From Candidatus Roizmanbacteria bacterium (GTDB taxonomy: Bacteria > Patescibacteriota > Microgenomatia > GCA-001788215 > 2-01-FULL-40-14), in the NCBI GenBank assembly GCA_016203755.1, contig JACQMD010000109.1, positions 1 to 16,823 on the forward strand: a DNA stretch of 16,823 nucleotides, written 5' to 3'. The translations under genes were made by a program, and so were the position numbers. Each line of letters begins with the position of its first letter. The stretch's first letter is position 1. Under the pieces are notes generated by a model. The model did no database searches. It saw only the letters and a program-made list of their open reading frames with translations, and had not been told where the DNA came from. This document shows positions 1 through 6,562 of the stretch, in pieces.

Positions 1-1107
1 ATAGAACTTTATAATCCTACTGCTTCCCCAATAGATTTAAGTACCTATAGATTAGTTAAGCGTACCAGTTCAGGAACATCTGATGTGGGTATTGCTGCAT
101 TCCAGTCAGGAGACATTATTTCCGCACATGGATTTTTCTTGTGGTGCAACAACAATATTGATGCGACCCTAAACTGTGAAAGAAATACGAGTGAGACTAT
201 TGCAAATAATAACAGTATAGGTCTTCGTGACGGAGCTCTTGATAGTGGTACGCTTATCGATGCGGTTACTCTCGGTACGGTTGCAAATCCGCTTGGGGAA
301 GGAACACCTATTGCATCTCCTCCTGATGCGAACCAAAGCATTGAGCGAAAACCAGGAGAGAGTGATCCAACAGGTGGTAATGGTGAGGATACCGACAATA
401 ATAGTGCAGATTTTGCACTCCGGACAACAGCCGAACCGCAAAACGCCGCTTCAGCGACGGAGACTCCGGCCGAAATAACGCCATCGATAACACCCACTCC
501 GACAGAAGAGGGTGCTACCCCCACTGTTACACTTACTCCCACTGAAGGACCAACTTCAACACCCACCCCAACTCCAACTACGGAGATAACCGCAACGCCG
601 ACTCCAACTGTTGAGCCAACTGCTACTGTTACACCGACGGAGGAGCCCACAAGTACTCCAACGCCCACAAACGAACCAACGAATACGCCAACACCAACAC
701 AAATACCCACGGGTACTCCCACTCAAATCCCGACAGAGACGCCGACAAGTACCCCTACTCCGACAGAGGAACCGACAGAAACTCCAACTCCGACTCACAC
801 AGTGACACCAACACAGAGTCCAACATCAACGCCAACAATCACGCCTACTCCAACAATCACTCTCACATTGACTCCCACGTCTTCTCCAACAAGTACGCCA
901 AAACCCACACCAACTGGAAAAGTATTAGGTGTATTCCCAACAGGGAAAGGAGTCATTGTTTGCAGCCTGAACTACCGACTCATCTCCGTTGGATGGTGGA
1001 AGATCTATTTACCTAAAGTAACCTGTGAACGGGTAGAGAATCACGAAAACAATACAGATCACGATAACCACATCAAAGACTATAAAGAGAAGAATAAAGA
1101 AGAGTAA
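1..1107 (+). CDS. Lamin-tail-domain surface protein with Thr/Pro stalk (5' end missing)
   Basis: The reading frame is open from base 1 to the TAA at 1105-1107, so the true start lies outside the window; the GTG at 85 is internal. The first visible residues (IELYNPTASPIDLSTYRLV) and the later SIERKPG and NNSADFALRTTAEPQN stretches fit the beta-sandwich lamin tail domain (LTD), common on secreted or surface proteins of CPR bacteria. A low-complexity stalk follows (about window residues 153-305), made of P-T-x-T units rich in Thr, Pro and Glu, probably extended and possibly O-glycosylated. The last 63 residues are different: a GKVLGVFPTGKG linker, a compact segment with two cysteines around a WW pair, then a highly charged Asn/Asp/His/Lys tail. 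No C-terminal membrane helix or LPXTG sorting signal is visible. It is the only + strand gene and converges on the ZIP gene. Role inferred: cell-surface or exported adhesion or scaffold protein. Confidence 0.8.
   Translation: MELYNPTASPIDLSTYRLVKRTSSGTSDVGIAAFQSGDIISAHGFFLWCNNNIDATLNCERNTSETIANNNSIGLRDGALDSGTLIDAVTLGTVANPLGEGTPIASPPDANQSIERKPGESDPTGGNGEDTDNNSADFALRTTAEPQNAASATETPAEITPSITPTPTEEGATPTVTLTPTEGPTSTPTPTPTTEITATPTPTVEPTATVTPTEEPTSTPTPTNEPTNTPTPTQIPTGTPTQIPTETPTSTPTPTEEPTETPTPTHTVTPTQSPTSTPTITPTPTITLTLTPTSSPTSTPKPTPTGKVLGVFPTGKGVIVCSLNYRLISVGWWKIYLPKVTCERVENHENNTDHDNHIKDYKEKNKEE
457..915 (+). repeat. Degenerate Thr/Pro codon repeat encoding a stalk
   Basis: About 150 codons in which ACN (Thr) and CCN (Pro) alternate in units such as PTPT, EEPTSTP and QIPTGTP. 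The DNA is a degenerate short tandem array, with varied third bases and occasional Glu, Ile or Val codons, so it is a protein-level repeat and not a recent exact microsatellite. It separates the N-terminal LTD region from the short two-cysteine C-terminal segment and probably holds the LTD away from the envelope. Long open frames on the opposite strand here are a by-product of the repeat. Confidence 0.9.
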
Positions 1108-1110
1108 CTG

Positions 1111-1242
1111 TTAGTACTTCGATTTGTTTTCTTTTCCAAACCAGTAGCTTGCCAGAAGTGTTTTTATCGGCACTGTAAGGATCAGTCCACATACATAAGA
1201 TACGACATTGTGTGAATAGTGAAGATTCTGGATGAAGATTTT
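1111..1242 (-). other. In-frame open tail after the ZIP stop (possible gene remnant)
   Basis: Directly after the TAG stop of the ZIP transporter (1245-1243) the same frame stays open for 43 codons to a TAA at 1113-1111. The conceptual peptide has a membrane-helix-like stretch (VVSYVCGLILTVPIKTLL) followed by ASYWFGKENKSKY. That hydrophobic-helix-then-basic-tail pattern recalls the last helix of small membrane proteins such as GtrA. It has no ATG, GTG or TTG start in frame, so it is not an independent gene as it stands. It could be the decayed 3' end of a lost membrane gene, a readthrough extension of ZIP, or chance; a 43-codon open frame is not rare. The convergent gap 1108-1242 holds nothing else I can support, and I saw no strong GC-rich hairpin followed by a T run. 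Confidence 0.2.
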
Positions 1243-1983
1243 CTATTCTACGAAGAGCTTTCCGAGTAAAGAGAGTAAGCCGATGCCAAGAAGAAACGGC
1301 AAAATCTGTGTTTGGCGTTTGTTTTCATGACTGGTATGGAGTTCGGGGATAAGGTCAGCACAGGCGATGTAGACAAACATGCCTGCAGTAAAGCCGAGTG
1401 CGTTGGGTAGTAGTTCTTCAAATTGTGTCAGGAGTGAAAATCCTACTATTGCGCCAGCGAGCGCGGTGAGCGCTGATAAGAAGTTAAACAGAAGTGCCTG
1501 TTTTTGCTTGAATCCTGAATAAATAAGAACCGAAAAATCGGCAAGTTCCTGGGGAAGTTCGTGGGCAGCAATAGCAATAGTTGTTGTGATGCCAATGACA
1601 GGATTAATAAGAAATGCAGCACTAATAGCTACACCATCAATAAAGTTGTGAATCGCATCACCAAACAAAACCAACACACCTGAAGGTTTTATTTTATGGG
1701 TATCTTCGTGGTGGTGGTGCCAAAGAATGGAACGTTCGACAATAAAAGAAAACACAATACCGATAAACATTGCTCCTATAACTGTTTCGATTTCTCCTTC
1801 TTCGAGCGCTTCCGGCAAAATATCCAGAAAAGCTGCAGCAAGCATGACTCCTGCTGCAAAACTGACCAGGTATGGGATCAATTGTTGCGTGAGTAGTTTC
1901 TTATGAAGCAAAAGGAACCCACCTGTGAGGGAAAGCGTACTGATAATGCCTGTTGCAATAATGCTTGAAACAAATGGTGACAT
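1243..1983 (-). CDS. ZIP-family divalent metal transporter
   Basis: This 246-residue polytopic membrane protein takes up divalent metal ions, most likely Zn(II). The ZIP signatures are clear: HNFIDG at residues 112-117 in helix IV and HELPQE at 141-146 in helix V form the intramembrane metal site. A variable loop between helices III and IV carries a four-His cluster (89-92). About eight helices are apparent, including one with PYLVSFAAGVMLAAAFLDILPEAL near the N-terminus and the final LPFLLGIGLLSLLGKLFVE. I chose ATG at 1983, five bases after the stop of the fur-like gene; a TTG at 1998 would add five residues and overlap that gene. The length is normal for bacterial ZupT/ZIP proteins. Co-transcription with a Fur-family repressor suggests zinc-responsive control of uptake. 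The family is certain; the metal is inferred. Confidence 0.93.
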   Translation of the reverse strand: MSPFVSSIIATGIISTLSLTGGFLLLHKKLLTQQLIPYLVSFAAGVMLAAAFLDILPEALEEGEIETVIGAMFIGIVFSFIVERSILWHHHHEDTHKIKPSGVLVLFGDAIHNFIDGVAISAAFLINPVIGITTTIAIAAHELPQELADFSVLIYSGFKQKQALLFNFLSALTALAGAIVGFSLLTQFEELLPNALGFTAGMFVYIACADLIPELHTSHENKRQTQILPFLLGIGLLSLLGKLFVE

Positions 1984-1988
1984 GGATA

Positions 1989-2417
1989 TTATTGACAATG
2001 GGCGCAGTGGCCGTAAAACTCAAGTGAATGATCCGAAATAGTAAATCCTTCGTTTATGCGGACACGCCGGGCAAGTTTATCAATCCCCTGTTCTATTTCT
2101 TTCGGGTCAACCGCAACAATCTGTTTGCACGTTTGGCATATCAGATGGTGATGGTGATCCTGCGCTGCCGATTCGTAGTGAATGATCCCGGATTCAATCT
2201 GTACTTCCTGTAATAAGTGTTGTGCAAGGAGAAACTCAAGTTCGCGGTATACCGTTGTTTTATTAACCGGAAGTCCTACTTTTTCAAGAGTAAGGAGCAC
2301 ATCAATTGCAGTCAGCGGTTTTGTCGTTGATGAAAAAATCTCAATAATTGCTTCGCGTGCGCGGCTTATGCGGTGACCAAGCGTACGAAGATGTGTAGTA
2401 ACCGATTGCGCGTTCAT
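1989..2417 (-). CDS. Fur/Zur-family metal-responsive repressor
   Basis: This 142-residue cytoplasmic DNA-binding protein has the full Fur-family layout. An N-terminal winged helix (about 10-75) contains the recognition-helix motif NKTTVYRELEFL (52-63). The C-terminal dimerisation and metal domain has a DHHHHLIC run (H88-H91), CQTC (C94, C97) and CAHC near the end (C138, C141). The two CxxC pairs form the structural zinc site of the family, and H88-H91 and H130 are candidate regulatory ligands. The ATG at 2417 lies two bases downstream of the predicted transcription start, so the message is probably leaderless. It is followed at once by the ZIP transporter gene, the arrangement expected of a Zur repressor regulating zinc uptake and itself. 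Fur (iron), Mur (manganese) or PerR cannot be excluded from sequence alone; the ZIP partner makes Zur the best guess. Confidence 0.92.
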   Translation of the reverse strand: MNAQSVTTHLRTLGHRISRAREAIIEIFSSTTKPLTAIDVLLTLEKVGLPVNKTTVYRELEFLLAQHLLQEVQIESGIIHYESAAQDHHHHLICQTCKQIVAVDPKEIEQGIDKLARRVRINEGFTISDHSLEFYGHCAHCQ

Positions 2418-2425
2418 ACGATAGC

Positions 2426-2454
2426 ACTATATGCAAACTAGTTGCGTTTGTCAA
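2426..2454 (-). promoter_or_regulatory. Strong sigma70-type promoter of the fur-zip operon
   Basis: Read on the - strand: a perfect -35 hexamer TTGACA (2454-2449), a 17-nt spacer, and -10 TATAGT (2431-2426). The expected transcription start is about position 2419, two bases before the ATG at 2417-2415, so the mRNA would be effectively leaderless. It lies in the 100-bp gap 2418-2517 between the LytR_C gene and the fur-like gene; I saw no clear terminator for the upstream gene in the rest of that gap. Confidence 0.75.
2431..2447. promoter_or_regulatory. Candidate Fur/Zur operator (interrupted palindrome)
   Basis: ATGCAAACTAGTTGCGT fills the spacer between the -35 and -10 elements of the fur-zip promoter. 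Its arms, ATGCAA and TTGCGT, are inverted repeats with five of six positions complementary around a 5-nt centre ACTAG. The size and position (about 17 bp with odd symmetry, masking the promoter) suit a dimeric Fur-family repressor acting on its own operon. It does not match the canonical Firmicutes or proteobacterial Zur boxes closely, so the assignment rests on position and symmetry. Confidence 0.45.
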
Positions 2455-2517
2455 GAGGGAAATAAAAAATTCTTACTCCTAATGACTCCAAGAGATACAA
2501 GAAGGTTAAAAAAGTAA

Positions 2518-3405
2518 TCAGGTTTTTTGTCCGACAATGATCACAATGTCGTAGTCAGCCGTTTCCTCCAGAGGCTCATCACTTTTTACGACAGAATAAT
2601 CTTTGAGCGCTTCGGTAATTGCGGTGTAAACTTCCTCCGAGACATCTTCTTTCATCTGTACTTCAGTATCCTCATAATCATACGCTCCGGCATTCCCAAC
2701 TGCTATATCTTCAAAACCGGCAGCAATTAACAGATCTTGTACTGTACTTGCTGCGCCCGGTACACCTGCGCCATTGAGAACTTGGAGCGAATAAGTGGTA
2801 AGATCAGGTTTTTGAGTAAGCGTTGCTCCTTCTGTTGCCGTTTCTTCCCCGGTAGGTGATGAAGTCGGAGCCGCTCCTGTGGGTTCTGCAGAGGGGAGCT
2901 GTTTTTCTGATGACGATTGAAAGTAGAAAATACCAACTACCGCAAGGGCGCCAACAAGCAAGGCAGTCACAAAAACCACCATAATAGTTTTCCATGTATT
3001 GCCAGGAGATTCTTCTGGTTCGAATTCTTCATCAACTGGTGACTCTGTTGGACCTGAAGAAACCGGCGAAGGCGGAGTAGGGGGAGGTGTAGCTGGTTCC
3101 GGAGTAGCCGTTTCAACTGGTGCAGTCGGAGGAGGGGGCGGGGTCTGTTGAGATTCAGACCCTGCTGGAATATCGGTTGTGGGTTGTGGTGATTGTGGAG
3201 ATGAAAGAGGGGTTACGAGGGGCGATGTTTCGGAGACTTGTTGGGCAGCCGGAGAAGGTTGTTGTACAGATATCGGGGGAAGAGAAGAAGCAGGGACAGG
3301 CGATCCTTCAGAGGGAGGAGTTGTATCCTCAAGAGAGGGCAGAATGGTTTTTTTCAACCTCTTCGTTTTTTTGACCGGTTTTTTCGAGTGAGTTTTTGGT
3401 GCCAT
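2518..3405 (-). CDS. Single-pass membrane protein with Pro-rich region and LytR_C domain
   Basis: The protein has 295 residues from ATG at 3405. A TTG at 3429 is possible, but the basic MAPKTHSKKPVKKTKRLKKT start looks natural. Order: a Lys-rich start (1-20), a long disordered Pro/Ser/Thr/Gln region (about 25-135), an acidic patch (DEEFEPEE), one membrane helix (about 138-162), a Ser/Thr/Pro linker, and a C-terminal LytR_C domain (about 204-292) with YSLQVLNGAGVPGAAS and IVIIVGQKT. LytR_C normally ends LytR-CpsA-Psr phosphotransferases; here the catalytic LCP domain is absent. Predicted topology (positive-inside rule): the Pro-rich tail is cytoplasmic and LytR_C is outside. LytR_C-only proteins occur in CPR genomes, and a role at the cell wall or envelope is inferred. 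It lies 45 nt after the prepilin gene with its own TTGACA element, so it may be transcribed separately. Confidence 0.85.
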   Translation of the reverse strand: MAPKTHSKKPVKKTKRLKKTILPSLEDTTPPSEGSPVPASSLPPISVQQPSPAAQQVSETSPLVTPLSSPQSPQPTTDIPAGSESQQTPPPPPTAPVETATPEPATPPPTPPSPVSSGPTESPVDEEFEPEESPGNTWKTIMVVFVTALLVGALAVVGIFYFQSSSEKQLPSAEPTGAAPTSSPTGEETATEGATLTQKPDLTTYSLQVLNGAGVPGAASTVQDLLIAAGFEDIAVGNAGAYDYEDTEVQMKEDVSEEVYTAITEALKDYSVVKSDEPLEETADYDIVIIVGQKT

Positions 3406-3413
3406 ACAATATG

Positions 3414-3444
3414 ATTGTGCAACAAACAAACCGATTTTGTCAAC
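3414..3444 (-). promoter_or_regulatory. Putative promoter of the LytR_C gene
   Basis: A perfect TTGACA (3444-3439) is followed after a rather long 19-nt spacer by CACAAT (3419-3414), four of six matches to the -10 consensus. The start would fall about two bases before the ATG at 3405, mirroring the fur promoter. The -10 is weak, so confidence rests mainly on the exact -35 in a 45-bp gap. Confidence 0.35.
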
Positions 3445-3450
3445 TCTTGT

Positions 3451-3936
3451 TTAGCGGGAAACTTTGATGATGTCTCCTTCTCCCGCGCAAGCAGTGATGG
3501 TGAGGATATTGTTTGTATCTCGGGATATGGCATAGCCAGTATGACCAGTGGTTACTCCGCTCGGATCGACAGGTAGTTCTTTGAGGTACGCCGCAAGTAG
3601 TGTGTCAATATCAGCACAGTGGTTTACGCTTGTTGCGATTGTACATACTGCATTGCAAACGCCATCTGCAGGAATACTGGTTATTTCATATACTTCATCT
3701 GTTGTTAATGATCCGATGCACGAGGCAAGCACCCCGTCATTATCAAGGACACATTCGTAGATTGCGGTAAGGAACGTGTTGACCGCGGTGATACGACGAC
3801 TGTTTCGGGCATCAGCAAAACGTTTGGTGGGATTGAGCGCAACCAATACGACGCTACTGAGAATAGTAATAATTCCCATAACTACCAATAATTCAATGAG
3901 TGTAAAGCCTGACTTTGTACTGCGTGGAAAATACAT
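3451..3936 (-). CDS. Type IV major prepilin candidate
   Basis: This 161-residue protein starts with a class III prepilin leader: MYFPRSTKSG, then F11 and Glu at +5 (E15) in FTLIELLVVMGIITILSSVVLVALNP. Cleavage is expected after G10 by a PilD-type peptidase, whose gene is not in this window. The long hydrophobic alpha-1 helix is followed by LNPTKRFADARNSRR, typical of CPR and Gram-positive-type pilins. The globular part has a D-region-like segment LKELPVDPSG and six cysteines (C62, C73, C94, C98, C107, C150) that could form disulfides. It is the last gene of the pilus cluster, 34 nt after pilB, with a possible promoter of its own, as expected for a subunit needed in many copies. Major-subunit status is inferred from position and architecture. 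Confidence 0.88.
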   Translation of the reverse strand: MYFPRSTKSGFTLIELLVVMGIITILSSVVLVALNPTKRFADARNSRRITAVNTFLTAIYECVLDNDGVLASCIGSLTTDEVYEITSIPADGVCNAVCTIATSVNHCADIDTLLAAYLKELPVDPSGVTTGHTGYAISRDTNNILTITACAGEGDIIKVSR

Positions 3937-3942
3937 AGTTTC

Positions 3943-3970
3943 AGTACATCATATTCTGGAGATTTGTCAA
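3943..3970 (-). promoter_or_regulatory. Putative promoter of the prepilin gene
   Basis: A perfect TTGACA (3970-3965) sits directly behind the pilB stop codon. At 16 nt spacing there is TGTACT (3948-3943), four of six matches to the -10 consensus, which would place the start at or next to the ATG at 3936. A better-looking TATGAT lies closer but at a spacing too short for this -35. A separate promoter would allow higher expression of the main pilin than of the assembly genes. Confidence 0.35.
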
Positions 3971-5647
3971 CTATTCAGCAGTCACTCGTATAATTTCCTC
4001 AAGCGTCGTAATACCCTGTTTGACTTTATCAATCCCGTCATCAAGCATGGTGGTCATACCGTTTTTAATTGCCACTTCCCGAATAGCGCCAGCGTCTTGC
4101 CTATTGATAATCACGGTTCGAATGGCATCTTGCATGAGCATCACTTCAAATATTCCTATCCGTCCGATATAGCCGGTTTGATGACATACCTCACATCCTT
4201 TCCCTTGATATACGCGTACCTCCCTGACATTGTCAAAGTGTTTCGTGACTGTTGATGCTGACAGTTGTTTTTTCAAATGGTCGAGCGGGAACTCAATGCT
4301 GACACGACATTTTTGGCAAATTTTCCGTACCAGTCGTTGTGCAACAATAACATTGATCGTGGAAGCAATCAGAAATGGCTCAATTTGCATATTTAAAAAA
4401 CGGGGAATTGCAGTTGCAGTGTCGTTGGTATGCATGGTTGATAACACCAGATGTCCTGTCATTGCAGAATTGACCGCAATGCCGGCAGTTTCTTCATCTC
4501 GAATTTCTCCAACCAGGATGATGTTAGGATCCTGTCTGACAATGGATCGCAAACCTCTTGCAAAGGTAAGGTCAGCCTTTGGATTTACCTGTAATTGATT
4601 GACGCCTTCAATTTCATATTCGACGGGATCTTCAATTGTCATAATGTTGACATCCCGTTTATTCAGCAGTTTTAATAATGCATAGAGTGTTGTTGTCTTG
4701 CCCGATCCGGTCGGTCCGGTTGAAAGAATCATGCCATACGGTTTTCGATACGTCTGCTCAACAAGAGTCAGATCGTGCTGGGAAAAACCTAAATCACGAA
4801 GCGAGAACTGACGTGACCGCTCAGAAAGCAGACGTAATACCACTTTTTCACCGCCGGTTATGGGAACAATTGAGACCCGAATATCAAGATTTTCGTATTC
4901 AGTTTTATAGCTTATTTTTCCATCCTGGGGTGCATGGTGTTCATCGGTGCGCAGATTTGCCAATACTTTGATGCGGATGACAATTTGGGGATGTAGTTGA
5001 AGCGGGAGCTCTACAATATCATGGAGAATTCCATCGATGCGAAAGCGCACCAACGAGATGTGTTCGAGAGGCTCAAGATGGATATCGGACGCCCGGTTTT
5101 CGTACGCGTACTGGATGATGGTGTCAACAATTTTGATAATAGGAGGTTCGGTACTTGCCTGGGTGCGGGCTTGATGAATGTTTGTTTTAATAATATCTTC
5201 AAACGCCTGCTTCACGTCTTTTCGATAGAGCGATAACGCGTTTTGAATATCGTGTTCAGTTGCATAATAGGCAATAACCGTTGTTCCCGTTTTTTTCTTC
5301 AGCAATGAGAGGAATTCAAGATTGTGAGGATTGCTCATTGCAACAGAAAGTCCACGTGTATCCTGTTGAAACGCGATGGCTTGTTGACGCTTGGCGACAA
5401 CTTCAGGAATGATTGTCAATACTGATTCTGGTATCGAGGTTTGTGAAAGGCGGACAAACGGCGCAGAATACAAGTCGGCAACAATTTTACCCAGGTTTTC
5501 ATCTGAGATAAGATCCTGCGTCAACAGAATGGTTGTAAGCGGGATATGTGTTTCAGCGCTTTTCCGAAACGACTCATCCAGTAATTTTGTGTCAATTACT
5601 GCAAGTTCTTTGAGCGTTTCGTATAGTTGATTGGGATTAAGAATCAT
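3971..5647 (-). CDS. pilB: Type IV pilus assembly ATPase PilB (GspE/T2SE family)
   Basis: This 558-residue cytoplasmic hexameric motor ATPase powers pilin polymerisation. The N-terminal MshEN-type domain (about 1-140) is followed by the secretion ATPase core. Visible motifs are Walker A GPTGSGKTT (311-319), the Asp box around TIEDPVEYEIEGVNQLQ (337-353), Walker B with ILVGEIRDEETA (377-388) and the His box LSTMHTNDT (402-410). The tetracysteine zinc motif C444-x2-C447...C485-x2-C488 is followed by GYIGRIGIFEV, which separates assembly ATPases (PilB/GspE) from PilT retraction ATPases. The length matches PilB. The ATG at 5647 lies three bases after the preceding gene's stop. No pilT is in the window, so retraction, if any, would need a gene elsewhere. 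Confidence 0.97.
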   Translation of the reverse strand: MILNPNQLYETLKELAVIDTKLLDESFRKSAETHIPLTTILLTQDLISDENLGKIVADLYSAPFVRLSQTSIPESVLTIIPEVVAKRQQAIAFQQDTRGLSVAMSNPHNLEFLSLLKKKTGTTVIAYYATEHDIQNALSLYRKDVKQAFEDIIKTNIHQARTQASTEPPIIKIVDTIIQYAYENRASDIHLEPLEHISLVRFRIDGILHDIVELPLQLHPQIVIRIKVLANLRTDEHHAPQDGKISYKTEYENLDIRVSIVPITGGEKVVLRLLSERSRQFSLRDLGFSQHDLTLVEQTYRKPYGMILSTGPTGSGKTTTLYALLKLLNKRDVNIMTIEDPVEYEIEGVNQLQVNPKADLTFARGLRSIVRQDPNIILVGEIRDEETAGIAVNSAMTGHLVLSTMHTNDTATAIPRFLNMQIEPFLIASTINVIVAQRLVRKICQKCRVSIEFPLDHLKKQLSASTVTKHFDNVREVRVYQGKGCEVCHQTGYIGRIGIFEVMLMQDAIRTVIINRQDAGAIREVAIKNGMTTMLDDGIDKVKQGITTLEEIIRVTAE

Positions 5648-5650
5648 ACA

Positions 5651-6559
5651 TTAATGATACATTTTTAACAATATCCACATAAGCGCTCCACCAAGTATAC
5701 ACCCGGTAATGGCAGCAGCAATAAGGGTCATTGCTGATACGTTGTGTGCGACAGGAGTGGTAGAAGTAGGCTTCGCGGTAGAAGATTCTTGAGAAAGCAT
5801 GAGTGTTTCTTCATCGGTGCCTTTTTGTGCTATGTTCCGTAACAGAATGGGAATGGGATGAAACGTATAAGGAGTGACTTGCCAGTGCGTCGGAATTGCG
5901 ACTGTGCCGGATTGTATGAGCTCTTTTGCTACGAGGGTAACAATAGGTTGTTCTGGAAAATGAGATCTGAAGTATTCTTCCAGGATTGTAAACGGTTGGG
6001 ATGCGCCGGTAATTACTTCAGCAAAATCTGCGCCTCCTTGGTATGCAACGACGCCCACCGTTTCTTCGGTACCCCAGAGCAGTATGTGAGGGTGAGGTAT
6101 TGTTTTTGTTTCTTCAGCAAGAAGCACAGCAATCGGTTCAATGCCGGCAAATGATACTCGTGAAGCACGTGATGCGTCATTGAGCGCTGTTGTGACGCGT
6201 TCGATAATTGCCACAACTTGGAGACGTGATATTCGTGTTTTGTTTGTGCTGATGATTTTCCAGTCAAAATTGACATTCGTGAGGAGTTCCGGGATACGAT
6301 CCTGCGCCTCCTGTTGAACAGAAGCGCGGACTATATGTTGAGAAGGCAATGAAATCGTGAGAACATAGCATAAATTACCACTCAGGATCAACGCCGCTTG
6401 GTATATCTTCAGTTTTTTTTCAAGGTATTCATAGACCGCCCGTATATTTTTTCCATCCCATGGAATACGAGTCAGGACAGAGAGCGTTTGATGTTGAAAC
6501 GTATAGATGATAGCTGTTGTATCAGTCAGATATACGATGATTGTTTTATGCTGAAACAT
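5651..6559 (-). CDS. PilM/GspL-like pilus assembly protein with C-terminal membrane anchor
   Basis: The protein has 302 residues. The part before about 240 looks like a divergent PilM/GspL actin-like cytoplasmic domain: ISLPSQHIVRASVQQEAQDR with IPELLTNVNFDWKII resembles the PilM pattern in which an EAxxxIP segment precedes a conserved strand. RLQVVAIIERV, then a segment ending in FAGIEPIAVLLAEE, resembles the later PilM/GspL helix-strand unit. A Ser/Thr/Pro linker (about 250-270) leads to one hydrophobic helix (about 277-298) and a three-residue end. Classical PilM has no membrane helix and docks onto PilN; GspL has one helix followed by a periplasmic ferredoxin-like domain. This protein has the helix but essentially nothing after it. 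It lies between the minor pilins and pilB with gaps of three bases on each side. Assigned mainly by context and weak motifs. Confidence 0.65.
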   Translation of the reverse strand: MFQHKTIIVYLTDTTAIIYTFQHQTLSVLTRIPWDGKNIRAVYEYLEKKLKIYQAALILSGNLCYVLTISLPSQHIVRASVQQEAQDRIPELLTNVNFDWKIISTNKTRISRLQVVAIIERVTTALNDASRASRVSFAGIEPIAVLLAEETKTIPHPHILLWGTEETVGVVAYQGGADFAEVITGASQPFTILEEYFRSHFPEQPIVTLVAKELIQSGTVAIPTHWQVTPYTFHPIPILLRNIAQKGTDEETLMLSQESSTAKPTSTTPVAHNVSAMTLIAAAITGCILGGALMWILLKMYH

Positions 6560-6562
6560 AGG

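Noticed and set aside
45..722. Long - strand open frame (225 codons) rich in Val-Gly repeats
   Set aside because: It is the antisense of the Thr/Pro repeat: ACN and CCN codons read backwards give Val and Gly codons without stops. The + strand frame has the LTD motifs and is the real gene.
457..915. Possible CRISPR or tandem DNA repeat array
   Set aside because: Units are short, degenerate at third codon positions and in frame throughout, without constant spacers. It is protein low complexity.
2455..2517. Intrinsic terminator after the LytR_C gene
   Set aside because: A-rich and T-rich runs are present, but I could not find a stable GC-rich stem followed by a T tract on the - strand.
3776..4255. 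+ strand open frame of 159 codons overlapping the prepilin and pilB
   Set aside because: It lies antisense to two genes with clear family motifs and shows no recognisable domain or sensible composition of its own.
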